From positions 1 to 6,988 of the forward strand of contig CAZBRO010000056.1 of assembly GCA_964494505.1 (NCBI GenBank): 6,988 nt of DNA, given 5' to 3'. Positions 1 through 5,852 of this stretch are shown here, piece after piece. Under the pieces are notes generated by a model. The model searched no databases. It had not been told where the DNA came from and worked only from the letters and a program-made list of their open reading frames with translations. Position 1 is the stretch's first letter; every line of letters starts with the position of its first letter. The DNA comes from CAIYRG01 sp964494505. GTDB lineage: Bacteria > Pseudomonadota > Alphaproteobacteria > Micropepsales > Micropepsaceae. Made by a program: the position numbers and the translations under genes.

Positions 1-72
1 CTGTAGCTCAGTTGGGAGAGCGCCTCGTTCGCAATGAGGAGGTCAGCGGTTCGATCCCGCTCAGCTCCACCA
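1..72 (+). tRNA. tRNA-Ala, anticodon CGC, 5' end cut by window edge
   Basis: The cloverleaf can be drawn directly. The D arm starts with GCTC and closes with GAGC. The anticodon stem CCTCG/TGAGG encloses the loop TTCGCAA, giving anticodon CGC (34-36), which reads the alanine codon GCG. The T arm is AGCGG/CCGCT around TTCGATC. The 3' acceptor strand CAGCTCC is followed by A and an encoded CCA (69-72). The first bases of the 5' acceptor strand lie outside the window; pairing predicts that about four are missing. The alanine identity is supported by the anticodon. Confidence 0.95.
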
Positions 73-94
73 ACCTTCGCCGCGATTGAGCGTA

Positions 95-164
95 GGGGTG
101 GTTCCCGGCCCGTGCGGTGTCCCGAGTTTGGCTTGGGCACACCGCGTGGCCGGGATGACACCCC
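95..164. repeat. Long imperfect inverted repeat between tRNA-Ala and the convergent dehydrogenase gene
   Basis: This is a 70-nt hairpin-forming sequence with about 24 base pairs. From outside in, GGGGTG (95-100) pairs with CACCCC (159-164), TCCCGGCC (103-110) with GGCCGGGA (148-155), GCGGTGT (114-120) with ACACCGC (139-145), and CCC (121-123) with GGG (135-137). Small internal loops separate the blocks and the terminal loop is 11 nt (124-134). It sits where transcription of tRNA-Ala and of the minus-strand gene would converge, so a bidirectional terminator is plausible. Neither side has a clear T tract. A small palindromic repeat of the REP/MITE kind is the alternative. Confidence 0.6.
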
Positions 165-170
165 CGATGA

Positions 171-1412
171 TCACTTCCCGGTATAGGCAATCCGCCACAC
201 CGCATTGCCGACATCGTCGGCCACGAGGATGCTTCCGTCCTTGGCCTGGACGATGCCCACCGGGCGTCCCATCACGCCGGCCGGCGCGTTTCCGGTGGTC
301 CAGAAGCCAAGCGCGAAATTCTCATATCCGCCCGCGGGGCGCTTATCCTTGAACGGCACGTACACGATCTTGTAGCCGCGCGGGTTGGACGCGTTCCACG
401 AGCCGTGATGGGCGACGAACGCGCCGCCGCGATATTTCTCCGGGAACTGGGTGCCGGTGTAGAACAGGAGGCCCAGCGGCGCCGAATGCGACCGGAACAG
501 CACGTCGGGGACTTTGGCCTTGGCCACCAGGTCGGGGCGCTTGCCCTTGAGCGAGGGTTCCTCGTGCTGGCCGAGATAGGCATAGGGCCAGCCGAAGAAA
601 TCGCCTTTCTGCACCCGCGTCATATAATCGGGCACAAGCTCATCGCCCTCGCCATCGCGCTCGTTCACCACGACGTAGAGATCGTCCGTGCCCGGATAGA
701 AGGCGATCCCGACCGGGTTGCGCAGACCGGTGCCGTATTGCACCAGCTTCTTGTTCACGATGGTCGAGACGGCGGCGCGTTCCGGCGGGTCTTCGCCGAT
801 GTTCTCCGCACTTCCGACCGCCACATAGACGGTGCCCTTGCTGTCTACCGCGACGTTGCGCGTCCAGTGGCCGCCCATCTTGGCATAGAAGACGCCGGGC
901 TCGGTCAAGGCCGTCTTGGGGCCGGCTTTGGTGTCGCCGTCCTTGTACGGCATGCTGTAGACGCCGTCGGAATCGCCGAGATAGAGCGTGTTGTTGCGGA
1001 AGGCGAGCCCGTGCGGCCGCTTGAAGCCTTCGGCAAAAGTCGTCTTCAGCTCCGCCTTGCCGTCGCCATTGGCGTCGCGCAGCAGCGTGAGCTTGCCGGC
1101 CTCGGCTTCGGCGAGAATCACATCGCCATTCGGCAGCACCGTCATCCAGCGCGCGTCCGATAGCCCATCGGCAAAAAGATTGGCGTGGAAGCCTTGCGGC
1201 AATTGCAGTTTGCCGAGGTCGGGGTCCTGCGCCTTGGTCGAGCGCTCCGCAGAGGCCGGGGTCGCAAAGGGCGGCGGCAGGTTGCTCGCCAGAAACTGGA
1301 AATGCTGGCCCACGCTTTCGTGGTTCATGTTGTCGTTCTGGGCAATCGCCGTTCCGGCCCATGCCGCCGCACCGAGCGCCAGAGTTCCAATCGCTCCATG
1401 GATTTTTTTCAT
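171..1412 (-). CDS. Exported sorbosone/aldose dehydrogenase family protein (PQQ-type six-bladed propeller)
   Basis: This 413-residue protein is predicted to oxidise an aldose or related sugar in the periplasm using PQQ, as in the soluble glucose dehydrogenase/YliI/sorbosone dehydrogenase superfamily. Residues 1-24 form a Sec signal peptide with probable cleavage after AIA. Family landmarks follow in order: LPNGDVILAEAEAG (93-106), a calcium-type DANGDGK loop (113-119), RPHGLAF with His134, GHWTRN with His182 and Arg185, GLRNP with Arg231, ERDGEGDELVPD (251-262), FFGWPY (273-277 region), SHSAPLGLLFYTG (308-320), AHHGSWN (334-340) and the closing GRPVGI/DGSILVADD strand pair. No CXXCH haem motif is present. 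The start is ATG at 1412, preceded by AAGGAGA; the frame stays open far upstream, but that part only shadows the divergent gene. The exact substrate and the use of PQQ are inferred from the family. Confidence 0.88.
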   Translation of the reverse strand: MKKIHGAIGTLALGAAAWAGTAIAQNDNMNHESVGQHFQFLASNLPPPFATPASAERSTKAQDPDLGKLQLPQGFHANLFADGLSDARWMTVLPNGDVILAEAEAGKLTLLRDANGDGKAELKTTFAEGFKRPHGLAFRNNTLYLGDSDGVYSMPYKDGDTKAGPKTALTEPGVFYAKMGGHWTRNVAVDSKGTVYVAVGSAENIGEDPPERAAVSTIVNKKLVQYGTGLRNPVGIAFYPGTDDLYVVVNERDGEGDELVPDYMTRVQKGDFFGWPYAYLGQHEEPSLKGKRPDLVAKAKVPDVLFRSHSAPLGLLFYTGTQFPEKYRGGAFVAHHGSWNASNPRGYKIVYVPFKDKRPAGGYENFALGFWTTGNAPAGVMGRPVGIVQAKDGSILVADDVGNAVWRIAYTGK

Positions 1413-1511
1413 CGCCGTCTCCTTCTCAGGCCGTTGGCCACGTTGACCCGGCCCCGCCGCCGTAACCTGCTCTTTACCATGGACGAGTAGAGGGAAGGGA
1501 GAAGGAACCTC
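1413..1511. promoter_or_regulatory. Divergent intergenic region with two ribosome binding sites
   Basis: This 99-bp spacer separates two divergent starts and must hold both promoters unless one lies inside a gene. On the minus strand AAGGAGA (1418-1424) lies 5 nt before the ATG of the sorbosone dehydrogenase gene and decides its start. On the plus strand the purine-rich stretch ending in AAGGA (1502-1506) lies 5 nt before the ATG of the small exported protein. TTGACC at 1443-1448 resembles a -35 box, but I see no good -10 at the right distance, so the promoters are not placed. Confidence 0.5.
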
Positions 1512-1952
1512 ATGGCCATGCCCGCCCTTCGCTCTCTTTGTCTGGCCGCCGCCGGGTTCCTGGCTTTGCTGACGGCTGCCGAGCCGGCGGAAGCGGCCGA
1601 TTCCCCGGCACCGGCCCAGCGCAAGACCACGCAATCGGAGAGCTACATCCAGATCGAGCCGCTCTATGCCTCGATCCTCGATGGGAACCGCCCGCGCGGG
1701 CTGCTCCTGGTGGAACTCGGGCTCGATGTGCCGGACGCCACCCTGCGCGCGCGGGTGAGCCAGAACCTGCCGGCCTTGCGCGACGCCTATGTCAGCGCCC
1801 TCCTCACCTATGCCGCAACCGCCGTGAGGCCCTGGCGGCAGCCCAACGTCGAGGACATTGCCAACCGCATGCAGCTGGTCACCGACCGCACCATCGGCAA
1901 GAGCGGCGCCAAGGTGCTGATGGCCCAGACGGCGATCCGTCTGACCCGCTGA
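1512..1952 (+). CDS. Small exported or membrane-anchored protein, FliL-like layout, function unknown
   Basis: I do not recognise this 146-residue protein with certainty. Residues 4-28 form a signal peptide or single membrane anchor, with possible cleavage after AEA. A short Ala/Pro/Ser/Gln linker (29-42) leads into a compact domain of about 100 residues. That domain begins YIQIEPL, has a beta segment GLLLVELGLDVP (63-74), then NLPALRDAYVSALLTY (85-100) and VEDIANRMQLVTDRTIG (113-129), and ends with a strand near VLMAQTAIRL. This order (anchor, linker, 'xPLxxxI', strand, 'xPxLRDxxxxxLL', helix, final strand) resembles the flagellar basal-body protein FliL. No flagellar genes are near, so FliL-like is a layout comparison only. 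Start ATG 1512 has AAGGA at good spacing; ATG 1518 is a weaker alternative. The gene is divergent from the sorbosone dehydrogenase gene. Confidence 0.75.
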   Translation: MAMPALRSLCLAAAGFLALLTAAEPAEAADSPAPAQRKTTQSESYIQIEPLYASILDGNRPRGLLLVELGLDVPDATLRARVSQNLPALRDAYVSALLTYAATAVRPWRQPNVEDIANRMQLVTDRTIGKSGAKVLMAQTAIRLTR

Positions 1953-2184
1953 TTTTCCGGATACCCTCCCCCCTCCCCGTCGAGACCGGGACAGTTCCTC
2001 CGATTTTTCCAGGAAATTGCTGGGGTTTCGCCCGGATGAGGCAGCAAAATCCGGTGCGGATTCCGGGGCTATAAGGGGGCAAAAACGGTGCGATAATCGT
2101 GCAATAAGGTTCAACCCGCGCGCCCTTCCGGCCCTGACGTCAGCCCTCCTTATGTGGGGTCGCGGCGCTCGAAGATTGAGGGGG
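1953..2184. other. Gene-free stretch between convergent genes, no clear terminator
   Basis: These 232 bp separate the 3' ends of two convergent genes. I see no credible coding sequence. Small palindromes are present: TTTCC-A-GGAAA (2006-2016), AATCCG-GTG-CGGATT (2048-2062), CGAT-A-ATCG (2091-2099) and the perfect 10-mer CTGACGTCAG (2134-2143). None is followed by a T run on either strand, so a classical intrinsic terminator cannot be called for either gene. Confidence 0.5.
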
Positions 2185-3807
2185 CTATTGCAGCCCGAAC
2201 ACCACGATTTTCGCGCTGGCGGTCGCCACCGGAAAAATCGGCGACCGGGTGCCCGCAACGAACGCCACGCGCTGCTTCCCGTCCACGAGATAGGAGATCA
2301 CGCCCCCACCGGCGGCACCGGCAAGTTCGGTCTGCCACAGTACCTTGCCGCTCTCGGCATCGAAGGCGAATGCGTGATTGCCGAGATCGCCCGCGAAGAC
2401 GAGCCCGCCCTTGGTCGGCGTGACCCCGGCAAGGGCGGGCGCGGACGTGCGGAAGCGCCATTTCACCTGGCCCGTGTCGGCATCGATGGCGTTCACGAAT
2501 CCGCCCCAGTTGGGGTCCTTCTTGCCGAACAGATTGCCGTCCCCGGAACCGGTCCATTGCTGGCCCAGCGAGACGCTCGCGGGCTTGGAGGGATCGAGCA
2601 CCACGACCGTGGTGCACCAATCCTCCGCACCCGAATAGATCAGGTTGGTGTCGGGGCTGTAGGCGGGGCCGTTCCATTCCGCGCCGCCCGAGGAGCCCGG
2701 ACAGAAATGCACCGGCTTGGTCGAGAGGGGGGTATCCACGTTCTCGCGCCGCGTGATGGGCGTCGCGTAGAGGCGCTTGTTGGCGTCCACATCGTAGACA
2801 TAAAGCTGCCCGTCCTTGGGGGTGGCCGCCACCACATGCTTGCCGCCCTTCGTCGTGAAGAGAGTGGGGGCTCCGGCCACGTCCCAATCGTGGAAGTCCT
2901 CCGGCACCAGCGAATAATGGCCGCGGTAGATTCCGGTCTTGGCCTCCAGCACGACCACCGAATCGGTGAAGAGATTTTGCCCCGGCCGCATCCCTTTCAG
3001 GAAATCGGGGCTCGGATTGCCGCCCGGGATGTAGAGCAGCCCCTTCGCCGGATCGAGGGTGTAGGAGGTCCAGGTGGCGCCGCCCGAAACCGGCACGCCT
3101 TTGGCATTGCCCCAAGTGGGGCGCGCAATCGCCTGCATGCGCTCGTTGTTGGGCGCGGGCGGACCGTCGTTGGGGACCATGTAGGTCTCCCAGACCGATT
3201 TGCCGGTCTTGGCGTCGAGCCCGTACATGCGGCCGCGGCCTTCGTAGCGGTCCCCGCCCGCATTGCCGATGAACACCATGCCGTTCCAGGCGATGGGCGC
3301 GGCGGGAACCGATTCGCCCTTCTTCGGGTCGGCGATGGTGGTTTGCCACAGCTTCTTGCCGGTGGCGGCGTCATAGGAGACCACGCGCCCGTCCTGCAGC
3401 CCGCGGAAGAGCTGGCCGTCGAGATAGGCGGCTCCCCGGTTCACCGGAAGCGCGCCCTTGACGTCTTCATGCACGCGCCATTTGACCTGGCAGGTGCCCG
3501 CATCGATGGCGAAAATGTCCATCTCGGTGGTGCCGTAGAGGGTGCGTCCGATGACGATGGGGCCGGTCTGGAAGCTCGTATCGAGGCCCAAATCATAGAC
3601 GCAAAGCTGCTTCAGCCCGGCGACGTTTGTCTTATTGATTTGGTCGATGGGGACGTAGCGCTCGCTCGTCAGCGTGCGGTTGTAGCTCGGCCAATCGGTG
3701 CTCGCGGGTGCATCGGCCGCGCGGCTGGGAGAGCAGAGCATCGCGGCGGCGCCCACGCCAGCCAATGCGGCAAACATCGTTCCTTGCAGCAGTCCGCGCT
3801 TCGGCAT
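2185..3807 (-). CDS. Exported PQQ-dependent alcohol dehydrogenase-type eight-bladed propeller protein
   Basis: This 540-residue quinoprotein belongs to the methanol/ethanol dehydrogenase superfamily and is predicted to oxidise an alcohol or aldehyde in the periplasm. Residues 1-30 are a signal peptide (cleavage near SRA or AADA). Propeller signatures recur: YDAATGKKLW (145-154), LDAKTGKSVWE (197-207), IDADTGQVKWRF (441-452), FDAESGKVLWQ (482-492). Active-site landmarks are VNRG (122-125), Trp246 in GGATW (PQQ stacking position), Asn264 in GGNPSP (calcium ligand position), Asp309 in HDWDVAG (catalytic base position) and CPGSSGGAEWNGPAY (369-383). The position two after Asp309 is Ala311, matching calcium-type rather than lanthanide-type enzymes. 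The adjacent-cysteine pair usual just before VNRG is absent; Gly-Ala occupies it. There is no CXXCH, so it is not a quinohaemoprotein. At 540 residues it is shorter than typical methanol dehydrogenases (about 600). The substrate is unknown. Confidence 0.9.
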   Translation of the reverse strand: MPKRGLLQGTMFAALAGVGAAAMLCSPSRAADAPASTDWPSYNRTLTSERYVPIDQINKTNVAGLKQLCVYDLGLDTSFQTGPIVIGRTLYGTTEMDIFAIDAGTCQVKWRVHEDVKGALPVNRGAAYLDGQLFRGLQDGRVVSYDAATGKKLWQTTIADPKKGESVPAAPIAWNGMVFIGNAGGDRYEGRGRMYGLDAKTGKSVWETYMVPNDGPPAPNNERMQAIARPTWGNAKGVPVSGGATWTSYTLDPAKGLLYIPGGNPSPDFLKGMRPGQNLFTDSVVVLEAKTGIYRGHYSLVPEDFHDWDVAGAPTLFTTKGGKHVVAATPKDGQLYVYDVDANKRLYATPITRRENVDTPLSTKPVHFCPGSSGGAEWNGPAYSPDTNLIYSGAEDWCTTVVVLDPSKPASVSLGQQWTGSGDGNLFGKKDPNWGGFVNAIDADTGQVKWRFRTSAPALAGVTPTKGGLVFAGDLGNHAFAFDAESGKVLWQTELAGAAGGGVISYLVDGKQRVAFVAGTRSPIFPVATASAKIVVFGLQ

Positions 3808-3810
3808 TGA

Positions 3811-3819
3811 TTCCTCCCC
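3811..3819 (-). promoter_or_regulatory. Ribosome binding site of the PQQ dehydrogenase gene, abutting a hairpin element
   Basis: Read on the minus strand, this stretch contains GGAGG (3813-3817) five nucleotides before the ATG at 3807. It fixes the start codon. The outer end of palindromic element 1 begins at 3821, so any transcript that starts upstream of the element carries a stable hairpin only three nucleotides from the GGAGG core. Confidence 0.75.
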
Positions 3820-3820
3820 T

Positions 3821-3893
3821 CTAGTGTTTCGAAGTTCGCTCCGCTGTCGATATCGCGCTCCCTAGCGAACTTCGAAAGCCGAAACGACACTAG
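3821..3893 (-). repeat. CTAG-bounded palindromic element, copy 1 (MITE/REP-like)
   Basis: This 73-bp element starts with CTAGTG and ends with CACTAG. Inside it, 14-bp perfect arms (3827-3840 and 3864-3877; core TTTCGAAGTTCGCT) enclose a 23-nt loop containing CGATATCG. An unpaired stretch of about 10 nt (3878-3887) sits between the right inner arm and the right end. Its reverse complement aligns with copy 2 over the ends, the arms and the central CGATATCG, so it lies in opposite orientation to copy 2. It holds no coding capacity. The shape suggests a miniature inverted-repeat transposable element or REP-type repeat; the family is unidentified. Confidence 0.8.
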
Positions 3894-3906
3894 AATCAAT
3901 AAATTG

Positions 3907-3981
3907 CTAGTGTCCTTTTGATTCCGAAATTCGCCTGAGGCCGATATCGAGATATGGCGAATTTCGGAATCGAGACACTAG
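3907..3981 (+). repeat. CTAG-bounded palindromic element, copy 2 (MITE/REP-like)
   Basis: This 75-bp element starts CTAGTGTC and ends GACACTAG. Perfect 16-bp arms (3920-3935 and 3956-3971; core GATTCCGAAATTCGCC) enclose a 20-nt loop that again contains CGATATCG. The unpaired stretch is on the left (3915-3919), facing the matching stretch of copy 1. The two copies are separated by 13 AT-rich bases (3894-3906). Arm sequences differ between copies, but in paired positions, so pairing is kept. This suggests selection for the hairpin or independent insertion of two diverged family members. Confidence 0.8.
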
Positions 3982-4001
3982 GTCCGAGGCGTTCTTATAG
4001 C
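3972..4001 (+). promoter_or_regulatory. Weak candidate promoter of the racemase gene, overlapping element 2
   Basis: GAGACA (3972-3977) and TATAGC (3996-4001) are 18 bp apart and each matches four of six consensus positions of a vegetative promoter. The -35-like box lies within the right end of palindromic element 2. The start codon at 4028 has AGGA (4017-4020) seven bases upstream. This is a motif match only. Confidence 0.3.
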
Positions 4002-4027
4002 ACCCCCGGCAATGATAGGATGAGCGA

Positions 4028-5020
4028 ATGGCGGCGAAGCATCTCTCCGTGACCGTGGAATCCTGGCCCATCCGGGGCGGCTTCCGCATCGCGCGGGGGA
4101 GCAAAACCGAAGCGGCCGTGATCATCGTCACAATCGCCGAAGACGGCAAAGCGGGCCGCGGCGAATGCGTGCCCTATGCGCGTTATGGCGAGAGCATCGA
4201 GAGCGTGCGCGCGGCCATCGAACGGCTGCGCGGCGAGGTGGAGCGCGGGCTCACACGGGAGGCGCTGCAGGACCTCCTGCCCGCCGGTGCGGCGCGCAAT
4301 GCGCTCGATTGCGCGTTGATCGACCTCGAAGCGAAGATCAAAGGCCGGCGCGCGTACGAATTGCTCGGTCTGCCTGCGCCCAAGCCGGTACAGACCGCCT
4401 ATACGCTCAGTCTCGATACGCCGGACGCCATGGGAAAGGCGGCGGCCGATGCGGCGGCAAAACGATATGGGCTCCTGAAGCTGAAGGTCGCGGGCGCAGG
4501 CGATCTCGACCGCGTCCAGGCCGTGCGCAGGAACGCGCCTCTGGCAAAGCTGATCGTGGACGCCAATGAAGGCTGGTCGGAGAGCGATCTTGTCACGCTC
4601 ACGCCCGAACTCGCAGGGCTCGGTGTGGCCCTGATCGAGCAGCCGCTGAAGGCAGGAGAAGACGAAGCCCTTCACTCCTTCCGTTCCCCGGTGCCCCTCT
4701 GTGCCGACGAGGGTTGCCACACGAGGGCCGATCTGCCCGCCATCCTTGGGCGTTACACTCACATCAATGTGAAACTCGACAAGGCGGGCGGGCTCACCGA
4801 GGCGGCGGGACTGGCGCGTGAGGCGCAAAGACTGGGCCTCAAGCTGATGGTCGGATGCATGGTCTCGACCTCGCTCGCCATGGCGCCGGCAAGCCTGCTT
4901 TGCGGCCTTGCCCAATACACCGATTTGGACGGTCCCTTGCTGCTCGCACGCGACCGCGAACCCGCAATGCGTTATGACGCCGATTGTATTTACCCGCCCG
5001 ATCCGTCGCTCTGGGGCTGA
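4028..5020 (+). CDS. dgcA: N-acetyl-D-glutamate racemase DgcA / dipeptide epimerase (enolase superfamily)
   Basis: This complete 330-residue member of the muconate-lactonizing/dipeptide-epimerase branch of the enolase superfamily catalyses racemisation or epimerisation at an alpha carbon in the cytoplasm. The capping domain includes GRGECVPYARYGES (43-56) and ends before the barrel. Catalytic residues are visible: the Lys151-x-Lys153 pair in LLKLKV; metal ligands Asp178 (VDANEGW), Glu204 (IEQPL) and Asp227 (ADEG); the opposite-face base Lys249 (NVKLDKAGGL); and the dipeptide-epimerase Asp-x-Asp at 299-301 (TDLDGP). The sequence pattern matches the alphaproteobacterial DgcA group (N-acetyl-D-Glu racemase in D-glutamate breakdown) better than E. 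coli YcjG, an L-Ala-D/L-Glu epimerase. That distinction comes from recall of family sequences. The usual partner dgcN is not adjacent. The start at ATG 4028 is supported by AGGA seven bases upstream. Confidence 0.88.
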   Translation: MAAKHLSVTVESWPIRGGFRIARGSKTEAAVIIVTIAEDGKAGRGECVPYARYGESIESVRAAIERLRGEVERGLTREALQDLLPAGAARNALDCALIDLEAKIKGRRAYELLGLPAPKPVQTAYTLSLDTPDAMGKAAADAAAKRYGLLKLKVAGAGDLDRVQAVRRNAPLAKLIVDANEGWSESDLVTLTPELAGLGVALIEQPLKAGEDEALHSFRSPVPLCADEGCHTRADLPAILGRYTHINVKLDKAGGLTEAAGLAREAQRLGLKLMVGCMVSTSLAMAPASLLCGLAQYTDLDGPLLLARDREPAMRYDADCIYPPDPSLWG

Positions 5021-5049
5021 GCTTGCGTTAGGCGGGAGCGCGCGACGTG

Positions 5050-5058
5050 TGCTATGGT
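5050..5058 (+). promoter_or_regulatory. Candidate extended -10 promoter of the first lectin-like gene
   Basis: TGCTATGGT gives a TG-n extension (5050-5051) and a -10-like TATGGT (5053-5058), with no recognisable -35. The box starts 95 nt before the start codon. The second lectin-like gene has TGCTATAGG at 5956-5964. The offset of 906 bp is the same as that separating the two coding regions after their signal peptides. The matched placement is the main support. Confidence 0.4.
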
Positions 5059-5085
5059 GACGCATGCTTTGCGTTAAGGGGTAAA

Positions 5086-5114
5086 GCTGTCCGCCGATTG
5101 GCGGCGTGGACAGC
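5086..5114 (+). promoter_or_regulatory. Leader hairpin upstream of the first lectin-like gene
   Basis: GCTGTCC (5086-5092) pairs with GGACAGC (5108-5114), and an inner GCCG/CGGC stem closes a 5-nt loop, with a 2-nt bulge. It has no T run, so it is unlikely to be a terminator for the racemase gene upstream. If the candidate promoter at 5050 is used, the hairpin lies in the 5' leader, about 20 nt before the GAGGAG ribosome binding site (5134-5139). The second paralogue has no equivalent. Confidence 0.45.
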
Positions 5115-5147
5115 GTATTGTCATGATTTCAACGAGGAGACGCGCTC

Positions 5148-5822
5148 ATGAATAGATCCATGATTTTTTCGGCTGTTGCCGTGACCATGCTCGGCTCGGC
5201 CGCGGCAGTGCTGGCCGCCCAGGCTCCCGGGCCGCAGCAGCCGATGAGTTTCTTTGTCACCAGCTCGACGCCGACCGGCTCGGGCAATCTCGGCGGCCTC
5301 GCGGGCGCCGACAAGATTTGTCAGGACCTCGCCACGGCGGCGGGCGCCGGAGGCAAGACCTGGCACGCCTATCTCTCCACCCAGGCCACCAATGCGGGAC
5401 CCGGCGTGAATGCGCGCGGCCGTATCGGCACCGGCCCCTGGTACAATGCCAAGGGCGTGATGATCGCCGCCAATGTCGGCGACCTGCACGGCGACAATCA
5501 GCGCGACCGCAACAACATTCAGAAGGCCAACATGCTCGATGAGAAGGGCAACCTGATCAAAGGCTTTGGCGATATGCCGAACCAGCATGACATCCTGACG
5601 GGTTCGGATTCCGACGGGCGCGCCTTCCCGGCCGGTCTCGACACGACCTGCAACAATTGGACGGACGCCACCGACGACCACAAGGCGATGCTCGGCCATG
5701 CCGACCGCCAGGGCGGCGGCAATGTGTCGTGGAATTCGGTCCATATGAGCGCGGGCTGTTCGGCGCCCAAGCTTGTGCAGACCGGCGGCGCCGGCCATCT
5801 GTACTGTTTCGCCATCAACTGA
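5148..5822 (+). CDS. Exported lectin-like protein, paralogue 1
   Basis: This 224-residue protein has a Sec signal peptide (1-24 to 26; cleavage near VLAAQA). The mature domain starts FFVTSSTPTGSGNLGGLAGAD and contains TWHAYLSTQAT (71-81), GPWYNAKG (96-103), DLHGDNQRDRN (112-122), HDILTGSDSDGRAF (147-160), CNNWTDA (168-174), GHADRQGGG (183-191) and a terminal GGAGHLYCF. Cys58, Cys168, Cys204 and Cys220 could form two disulphides, fitting an extracytoplasmic protein. From memory, such proteins are commonly labelled 'lectin' in alphaproteobacterial genomes and have a C-type-lectin/endostatin-like fold; sugar binding is not shown here. GAGGAG at 5134-5139 supports the start. The next gene is a paralogue about 90 percent identical in the mature part by hand alignment (19 differences in 200 residues). 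A separate terminator follows. Confidence 0.85.
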   Translation: MNRSMIFSAVAVTMLGSAAAVLAAQAPGPQQPMSFFVTSSTPTGSGNLGGLAGADKICQDLATAAGAGGKTWHAYLSTQATNAGPGVNARGRIGTGPWYNAKGVMIAANVGDLHGDNQRDRNNIQKANMLDEKGNLIKGFGDMPNQHDILTGSDSDGRAFPAGLDTTCNNWTDATDDHKAMLGHADRQGGGNVSWNSVHMSAGCSAPKLVQTGGAGHLYCFAIN

Positions 5823-5852
5823 CGCGTTCGCAGTCGCGTCTTTGCGTTACGG

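Noticed and set aside
2134..2143. CTGACGTCAG palindrome as a regulator site
   Set aside because: It is a single 10-bp palindrome downstream of two convergent genes, with no second copy seen. Chance is a sufficient explanation.
1413..2258. Upstream extension of the sorbosone dehydrogenase frame to a 695-residue protein
   Set aside because: The extra residues lie antisense to the divergent small gene, are rich in Gly/Arg/Pro and lack family similarity. A signal peptide and a good ribosome binding site start at 1412.
2185..3807. Possible lipoprotein anchor at Cys25 of the PQQ enzyme
   Set aside because: The residue before Cys25 is Leu and the preceding sequence does not fit a lipobox. An ordinary signal peptide fits better.
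2017..3810. Long plus-strand open frame (597 codons) opposite the PQQ dehydrogenase gene
   Set aside because: It is the complementary frame of a GC-rich gene. Its composition (many His, Gly, Arg, Ala) and lack of domain structure mark it as a shadow.
3821..3981. CRISPR-like array
   Set aside because: There are only two units, in opposite orientation, with a 13-bp gap and internal palindromes. This does not fit direct repeats with unique spacers.
3995..5065. Minus-strand open frame (356 codons) opposite the racemase gene
   Set aside because: The plus-strand protein has the full catalytic set of the enolase superfamily, so the antisense frame is a by-product of codon bias.
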